Below are positions 7,084-10,958 of a stretch of DNA of 10,958 nucleotides, in pieces (the first letter of the stretch is position 1; every line of letters begins with the position of its first letter). The stretch covers positions 1 to 10,958 of the forward strand of contig JBOIFD010000356.1 of the NCBI GenBank assembly GCA_050741515.1. The letters run 5' to 3'. The notes under the pieces are model-generated. The model was not told where the DNA came from. It made no database searches and saw only the letters and a list, made by a program, of their open reading frames with translations. This stretch comes from DATEDA01 sp050741515 (lineage in GTDB: Bacteria > Pseudomonadota > Gammaproteobacteria > Burkholderiales > SG8-39). Position numbers and translations under genes: made by a program.

Positions 7084-7691
7084 GCCGGCCAGCGTCCCTT
7101 GGTGGCGGCGTGCACGCTCTTCAGCAGCTCCGAGACGCCCTGGATGAGGAGCAGCAGCACGCCGATCGGCAGGCAGCTCCTGACCGGCCCGAGCAGCGGC
7201 ATCCACGCGGTGTCCACGCCGCGCTCGCCCCGGTCGATCGCGGTCCACGCCCAGTTGCTCGACACCCACAGCAGCACGAGCATGGTCGGGAAATAGAACA
7301 CGATGTAAAGGAAGGCGTCGACCCGGCCCTGGGTCTTGACCGACCAGTTGCGGTACAGGAAATCCGACCGGATGTGGACGCCCTTCGAGAGAGCGTAGCC
7401 GGCTCCGAGGACGAACAGCGCCCCGTACAGCATGCGGCTGATGTCGTAGGCCCAGGCGGTCGGCGCGGTGAAGAGATAGCGCGCCAGCACCTCGTAGAGC
7501 ATCGCGCCGATGAGCGCCAGGGTGATCCAGGAGACGATGCGCCCGACCCAGAGGCTCAGCTTGTCGACCAGCACGATGGTGCACGCCATCCAGCGCGGCA
7601 TGTCGTCCGGCAGGTGCGCGATCGCGTCGTCGGCCCGGCGGCCGGCGACCATCTCGTCGGTGAGCGGGCGGGCGTGTTGGGGGTTCGGCAT
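7080..7691 (-). CDS. dctQ: TRAP transporter small permease (DctQ)
   Basis: This 203-residue inner-membrane protein has four predicted hydrophobic segments (about residues 45-65, 85-102, 125-145 and 170-190), as expected for the DctQ subunit that pairs with DctM. Family motifs are YEVLARYLFTAPTAWAYDIS (66-85) and GVHIRSDFLYRNWS (104-117). I chose ATG at 7691, preceded by AGGCGGAG, over a TTG at 7712, because the TTG lies within the T-tract of the upstream terminator. A polar extension of about 40 residues precedes the first helix, longer than in many DctQ proteins. The stop overlaps the dctM start by 4 bp. The gene lies downstream of the attenuator that separates it from dctP. Confidence 0.94.
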   Translation of the reverse strand: MPNPQHARPLTDEMVAGRRADDAIAHLPDDMPRWMACTIVLVDKLSLWVGRIVSWITLALIGAMLYEVLARYLFTAPTAWAYDISRMLYGALFVLGAGYALSKGVHIRSDFLYRNWSVKTQGRVDAFLYIVFYFPTMLVLLWVSSNWAWTAIDRGERGVDTAWMPLLGPVRSCLPIGVLLLLIQGVSELLKSVHAATKGRWPA

Positions 7692-7707
7692 TCTCCGCCT
7701 TCCGGTG

Positions 7708-7741
7708 AACAAAAAGGAGGCGGGCCTCGCGGCCCGCCTCC
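7708..7741 (-). terminator. Intrinsic terminator/attenuator between dctP and dctQ
   Basis: On the minus strand, a perfect 11-bp GC-rich stem (arms 7741-7731 and 7726-7716) with a 4-nt loop (7730-7727) is followed at once by TTTTTGTT (7715-7708). This is a textbook Rho-independent terminator. It sits 37 nt after the dctP stop and 16 nt before the dctQ start. Because dctQ lacks an obvious own promoter, I read it as a partial terminator that lets fewer transcripts continue into dctQM and the catabolic genes than into dctP. Confidence 0.88.
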
Positions 7742-7778
7742 GTTCAGCTCGCGACGGCGGTCGGTTACACGCCCGTCG

Positions 7779-8900
7779 CTATTTCTTCTTGAGCTGCTCG
7801 GCGTAGGCGCTGCCGAGGCCGGCGTTCGACTTCTGGGCGCTCGCCCAGAACGGGATCGCCGTGTCGGCGAAGGCCTTCTGGCTGTCCCACACTTTCTTGA
7901 AGAAGGGGTTCTTCGCGGCGTTGGCCTCGAAATTCTTCTTCGCCGCCGCGCCGTAGAGCGTGAAATACTCGGCCGGCGTGTCGTGCAGCTGCACGCCGTG
8001 CTTCTCGGTCAGCTCCTTGAGCGCCTTGCCGTTCTCGTGGATGCGATACGCGACCGTCTTCATGAGCGAGGCGTTGGCCGAGACCTCGATCGCCTTCTGC
8101 TGCACCGGCGTGAGCTTCCGCCACAGGTCGCCGTTGAGGTACAGGTCGGCGTTGACCACCACCTGGTGCAGCCCCTGCAGGTAGTAGTGCTTCAGCACCC
8201 GGTGGAAGCCGAAGGTCATGTCGGGCTTCGGGCAGCACCACTCGGCCGCGTCGATGACGCCTTTCTCGAGGCCGGGCAGGATGTCGCCGCCGCCCATGGC
8301 GACCGAGGCGACGCCGATGTCCTGGTAGATCTGCCCCGGGATGCCGGGCGGCGTGCGGAACCGCAGCTTCCGGAAGTCGGCCATCGAGTTGATCGGCGTC
8401 TTGAACCAGCCGAGGGCCTCGGGCCCGACCGGCTGGAGGATGAAGCCCTTGACGTTGACCCGCATCTCCTTCCACAGCTGGTCGTAGAGCTGCTGGCCGC
8501 CGCCGTAGAGGAACCACGAAACCCAGGCGAAATTGTCCATGCCGACGCCCGAGCCCGCGGCCGGCGAGCCGAAGAGCATCGCGGCCGGATGCTTGCCGGA
8601 CCAGTAGTGGGTCCACGCGAACCCCGCCTCGATCAGGCCCTTGTCGACCGCATCGAGCGTGTCGTTCACCCCGACGACGGCGCCCGCGGGCAGGATCTCG
8701 AACGTGACCGACTTGGCGGTGAGGTCCTCGACGTCCTTGGTGAACTCCCGGAGCATGGTGACTTCGTCCGCCGAGGTCGGGATCACCGACTGGATGCGGA
8801 TCTTCACCGGCTTGCCTTGCGCCAGGGCGTCGCCCTGCGTCAGCGCTGCGCCGAGCGCGAGCGCCGCCAAACCTTGCACCAACCGTCGACCGGGACTCAT
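7779..8900 (-). CDS. dctP: TRAP transporter substrate-binding protein (DctP family)
   Basis: This 373-residue periplasmic protein captures the substrate and delivers it to DctQM. It begins with a Sec signal peptide: positive MSPGRR, a hydrophobic stretch LAALALGAAL, and a likely cleavage after DALA (residue 27). Arg182 in FRTPPGIPG sits where DctP proteins keep the arginine that salt-bridges a substrate carboxylate or other anion. Residues 217-223 read DAAEWCC, followed by FGFHRVLKHYYLQGLHQ (230-246), a layout like the TakP/2-oxoacid branch. The adjacent cysteines where relatives usually have VGP-type residues are unusual. I chose ATG 8900 because GGGGAGGAG precedes it by 4 nt and the signal peptide starts there. 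An in-frame ATG at 8960 would run across the operator. It is the first gene of the operon. Confidence 0.94.
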   Translation of the reverse strand: MSPGRRLVQGLAALALGAALTQGDALAQGKPVKIRIQSVIPTSADEVTMLREFTKDVEDLTAKSVTFEILPAGAVVGVNDTLDAVDKGLIEAGFAWTHYWSGKHPAAMLFGSPAAGSGVGMDNFAWVSWFLYGGGQQLYDQLWKEMRVNVKGFILQPVGPEALGWFKTPINSMADFRKLRFRTPPGIPGQIYQDIGVASVAMGGGDILPGLEKGVIDAAEWCCPKPDMTFGFHRVLKHYYLQGLHQVVVNADLYLNGDLWRKLTPVQQKAIEVSANASLMKTVAYRIHENGKALKELTEKHGVQLHDTPAEYFTLYGAAAKKNFEANAAKNPFFKKVWDSQKAFADTAIPFWASAQKSNAGLGSAYAEQLKKK

Positions 8901-8927
8901 CGGCTCCTCCCCTTTTGGCGTTGCGAA

Positions 8928-8941
8928 TGAAAACGCTTTCA
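8928..8941. promoter_or_regulatory. LacI-family operator O1 (dctP side)
   Basis: TGAAAACGCTTTCA is a 14-bp near-palindrome with the central CG typical of LacI/PurR-family operators, and only one base pair departs from symmetry. It overlaps a second, odd palindrome, ACGCTTT-C-AAAGCGT (8933-8947). It lies directly downstream of the candidate dctP -10 box, where the start site is expected, so a bound repressor would block initiation. The likely ligand protein is the LacI-family regulator encoded next door. Confidence 0.75.
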
Positions 8942-8942
8942 A

Positions 8943-8971
8943 AGCGTAGTTCGCGGCCATTCCCGAGTCAA
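8943..8971 (-). promoter_or_regulatory. Candidate sigma-70 promoter of the dctP operon
   Basis: On the minus strand, TTGACT (8971-8966, five of six matches to the -35 consensus) is followed by a 17-nt spacer and TACGCT (8948-8943, three of six matches to the -10 consensus). Expected initiation falls within operator O1, leaving a leader of about 35 nt before dctP. The weak -10 is compatible with a tightly regulated promoter. The spacing and position support the call, but no start site is known. Confidence 0.5.
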
Positions 8972-8972
8972 G

Positions 8973-9000
8973 TTGCGGCGCAGCAGCAAGCGACTACAAG
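8973..9000 (+). promoter_or_regulatory. Weak candidate promoter for the lacI-like gene
   Basis: TTGCGG (8973-8978), a 16-nt spacer and TACAAG (8995-9000) give a poor but correctly spaced sigma-70 pair 29 nt before the regulator's ATG. The -10 overlaps operator O2, which would give autorepression. The match quality is low. Confidence 0.3.
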
Positions 9001-9008
9001 CGTTTTCA
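8995..9008. promoter_or_regulatory. LacI-family operator O2 (regulator side)
   Basis: The sequence at 8995-9008 reads TACAAGCGTTTTCA. Its reverse complement matches O1 at 12 of 14 positions, including an unbroken 11-base identity (TGAAAACGCTT). The two CG centres are 67 bp apart. The arrangement suggests one repressor binding both sites to control the divergent dctP operon and its own gene. Confidence 0.65.
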
Positions 9009-9029
9009 AGGTGCTAAAGTGGCGCCGGG

Positions 9030-10049
9030 ATGAGCCGCCGACCCAACCCGAGACTGCAGGACGTGGCGCGCGCCGCGGGGGTGTCGCTGTCGACCGCGTC
9101 GCGCGCGTTGGCGGACACGGAGCTCGTGCGTCTGCGGACTCGCGAGCGCGTGCGCGAGGCGGCGGACATGCTCGGGTACGTCCTGCACGGCGCGGCGCGC
9201 GCCCTGGCCACGCGCCGCTCGCGCACCATCGGCGCGGTGTTCCCGCCGGTCGACAATCCGATCTTCGCGGCCGCGACGCAGGCGCTCGCGCACGAGCTCG
9301 CGGCGTCCGGCTACACGCTGCTGCTCGCGACCCACGAGTTCGATCCCGCGGCAGAGCTCCGCGTCACGCGGACGCTGCTCGAGCGCGGCGTCGATGGCCT
9401 CGTGCTCGTCGGCATGGACCACGAGCCGGAGCTCTACCGCCTGCTCGCGCAGGCGGCGGTGCCCTACGAGCTGACCTGGTCCCTCGATCCGGGCGGCTAT
9501 CACCACTGCGTCGGCGTCGCGCACCGGGTCGCCTCGCTGCGGGTGACCCAGCATCTGCTCGACCTCGGCCACCGCGAGTTCGCGGTGATCGCGGGCCGCA
9601 CCGTGCACAACGACCGCGCCCGCGAGCGGCTCGCCGGGGTGCGCGAGGCGCTCGCCGCGCACGGCATCGAGCTCGCGGAGGCGCGCGTCGTCGAGACCGA
9701 GTTCTCGCTCGCCCACGGGCGCCGCGCGTTTCTGGAGCTCGCCGATCGCGGCCAGCGCTTCACGGCGCTGGTGTGCAGCAACGATCTCCTCGCGCTCGGG
9801 GCGATGACGGAGTGCCTGCGACGCGGCGTGCGCATCCCCGGCGAGCTCTCGGTCGCGGGGTTCGACGACATCGACATGGCCGGCGAGTTCACGCCCGCGC
9901 TGACGACGGTGCGCGTGCCTGCGGCCGAGATGGGGCGGCTGGCCGCCGAGCGCATGCTCGCCAGGCTCGCGGGGCGCCAGGTCCCGAAGGTCGAGGAAAT
10001 GCGCGCCGAGGTGCTCATCCGGGGAAGCACCGGCCGGCCGCCGGCGTGA
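9030..10049 (+). CDS. LacI-family transcriptional regulator
   Basis: The 339-residue protein has the standard LacI/GalR layout. An N-terminal helix-turn-helix, RLQDVARAAGVSLSTASRAL, occupies residues 8-27, and the hinge helix region GAARALATRRSRTIGAV spans 54-70. A periplasmic-binding-protein-like effector domain follows, with the family landmarks DGLVLVG, FTALVCSNDLLALGAM and LSVAGFDDIDMAGEFTPALTTVRVP. The start ATG at 9030 gives the usual distance to the helix-turn-helix, though the ribosome-binding site is weak (GCCGGG). It is divergent from dctP, and two LacI-type operators lie between them, so repression of the transporter operon and of itself is the likely role. The inducer is probably the transported compound or a catabolite. 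Its stop overlaps the next start by 4 bp (GTGA), so regulator and GMC enzyme are co-expressed. Confidence 0.95.
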   Translation: MSRRPNPRLQDVARAAGVSLSTASRALADTELVRLRTRERVREAADMLGYVLHGAARALATRRSRTIGAVFPPVDNPIFAAATQALAHELAASGYTLLLATHEFDPAAELRVTRTLLERGVDGLVLVGMDHEPELYRLLAQAAVPYELTWSLDPGGYHHCVGVAHRVASLRVTQHLLDLGHREFAVIAGRTVHNDRARERLAGVREALAAHGIELAEARVVETEFSLAHGRRAFLELADRGQRFTALVCSNDLLALGAMTECLRRGVRIPGELSVAGFDDIDMAGEFTPALTTVRVPAAEMGRLAAERMLARLAGRQVPKVEEMRAEVLIRGSTGRPPA

Positions 10050-10958
10050 GCGAGGCCGAGTACATCGTCGTCGGCGCCGGCTCTGCAGGTTGCGTGCTCG
10101 CCGACCGGCTGAGCGCGAATGGCCGCTGCCGCGTGCTGCTGCTCGAAGCTGGGCCGCGCGACCGCTCGCTCTGGATCCACCTTCCCATCGGCTACGGCAA
10201 GACCATGTTCCACCCGGTCTACAACTGGGGCTTCTACACCGACCCGGAGCCCGGCATGAACGACCGGCGCATCTACTGGCCGCGCGGGCGGGGGCTCGGG
10301 GGCTCCTCGTCGGTCAACGGGCTCATCTACGTGCGCGGGCAGCCCGAGGATTACGACGGTTGGGCTGCGTCCGGCAACCGCGGCTGGGGCTGGCAGGACG
10401 TGCTGCCGTACTTCGAGCGGAGCGAGATGGCGTGCTCGGACATCGACGAGCCGCACGAGCTGATCGAGGCGATCATCCGCGCCGCCAACGAGCTCGGCAT
10501 CCCCCGCAACGACGATTTCAACGGCGGGCGGCAGGCGGGAGTGGGCTACTATCAGCTGTTCACGCGCAACGGCTTGCGCTCCTCGAGCGCTACGGCCTAC
10601 CTCCGTCGCGCGCAGCGGCGACCGAACCTGCGAGTGGAGACCGAGGCGCATGCCACGCGTCTCGTGTTCGAGGGCACGCGCGCGGTCGGGGTGCGCTACC
10701 GGCGAGGCGGTGCGGAGCGCGAGGCGCGCGCGGCGCGCGAAGTGATCGTCAGCGCCGGGACGCTGCAGAGCCCGCAGCTGCTGCAGCTCTCGGGAGTCGG
10801 GCCCGGCGAGCTGCTTCGGTCGTTCGGCATTCCGGTGGTGAAGGACCTGCCCGGCGTCGGCGAGAACCTGCAGGATCACCTGCAGCTGCGCGTCATGTAC
10901 AGGTGCACGAAGCCGATCACCACGAACGACGATCTGGCGAGCCTCTGGCGCCGCTGCG
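10046..10958 (+). CDS. GMC-family oxidoreductase (choline-dehydrogenase-like), 3' end outside window
   Basis: The frame opens with GTG at 10046 and remains open for 304 codons to the window edge; the family is usually about 530-560 residues. The FAD-binding dinucleotide motif VVGAGSAG is at residues 8-15, with the ribose-binding acid Glu34 in LLLEAGPRD. GMC signature 1 (GRGLGGSSSVNGLIYVRG) lies at 81-98 and signature 2 (GTLQSPQLLQLSGVG) at 238-252, followed by PGVGENLQDHL at 269-279. Such enzymes use FAD to oxidise primary or secondary alcohols. The in-frame 4-bp overlap with the LacI-type gene places it in the same regulon, so it may act on the imported compound or a related alcohol. Unusually, after RSE (125-127) the sequence jumps to MACSDIDEPHEL. 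Close relatives normally have about 15 more residues there, including a conserved FHG-x-x-GPL-x-V segment. The active-site histidines lie beyond the window. Confidence 0.93.
   Translation, partial: MSEAEYIVVGAGSAGCVLADRLSANGRCRVLLLEAGPRDRSLWIHLPIGYGKTMFHPVYNWGFYTDPEPGMNDRRIYWPRGRGLGGSSSVNGLIYVRGQPEDYDGWAASGNRGWGWQDVLPYFERSEMACSDIDEPHELIEAIIRAANELGIPRNDDFNGGRQAGVGYYQLFTRNGLRSSSATAYLRRAQRRPNLRVETEAHATRLVFEGTRAVGVRYRRGGAEREARAAREVIVSAGTLQSPQLLQLSGVGPGELLRSFGIPVVKDLPGVGENLQDHLQLRVMYRCTKPITTNDDLASLWRRC

Noticed and set aside
7084..7584. In-frame extension of dctM upstream of 7083
   Set aside because: It overlaps dctQ in another frame with no DctM similarity. VTPEYIGLLMIA at GTG 7083 is the expected N-terminus. 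This is not a DctQM fusion.
1..10958. CRISPR array, tRNA/rRNA genes, insertion sequence or attachment-site repeats
   Set aside because: I saw no regularly spaced repeats, no tRNA-like cloverleaf, no transposase or integrase motifs and no flanking direct repeats.

Overview
The window is very GC-rich and densely coded, with bacterial gene packing and frequent GTG starts. A DUF72 protein, a DctP/DctQ/DctM-type TRAP transporter, a LacI-family regulator and a GMC oxidoreductase together suggest a high-GC proteobacterium, most likely betaproteobacterial. That placement is inference from gene content. I found no rRNA, tRNA, CRISPR array, insertion sequence or phage gene.

Left part, + strand: a spacer without a recognisable gene (1-251), then a DUF72/YecE-like protein (252-977), an MFS transporter starting 4 nt later (982-2133), and a short-form phosphate acetyltransferase (2270-3220). 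The phosphate acetyltransferase converges on the end of a minus-strand operon.

Middle part, - strand, in transcription order: TRAP substrate-binding protein DctP (8900-7779), a strong intrinsic terminator/attenuator (7741-7708), DctQ (7691-7080), DctM (7083-5764, 4-bp overlap with dctQ), a histidinol-dehydrogenase-family oxidoreductase of the HpsN type (5761-4448), an 18-codon-or-less remnant of a short-chain dehydrogenase (4439-4395), and a citrate/2-methylcitrate synthase (4391-3249). This looks like one uptake-and-catabolism operon for a small anionic hydroxylated compound.

Right part, + strand: a divergent LacI-family regulator (9030-10049) overlaps by 4 bp a GMC-family (choline-dehydrogenase-like) flavoprotein cut by the window end (10046-10958). 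The 129-bp divergent intergenic region carries two near-identical, oppositely oriented LacI-type operators. One lies just downstream of a candidate dctP promoter and the other overlaps a candidate lacI promoter. The simplest reading is an inducible regulon: LacI senses the substrate, the TRAP system imports it, and the HisD-like and GMC enzymes oxidise it.

The most notable points are: (i) the decayed SDR gene sandwiched between the HisD-like gene and citrate synthase; (ii) the gene set HpsN-like dehydrogenase + TRAP + Pta + citrate synthase, which would fit organosulfonate (DHPS-like) catabolism but is not proven; (iii) the dual-operator control region; (iv) the attenuator that probably sets the binding-protein:permease ratio; (v) a GMC enzyme apparently lacking a usually conserved loop. 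The families are known. I see no wholly new system, but the operon's combination and decay are worth checking.
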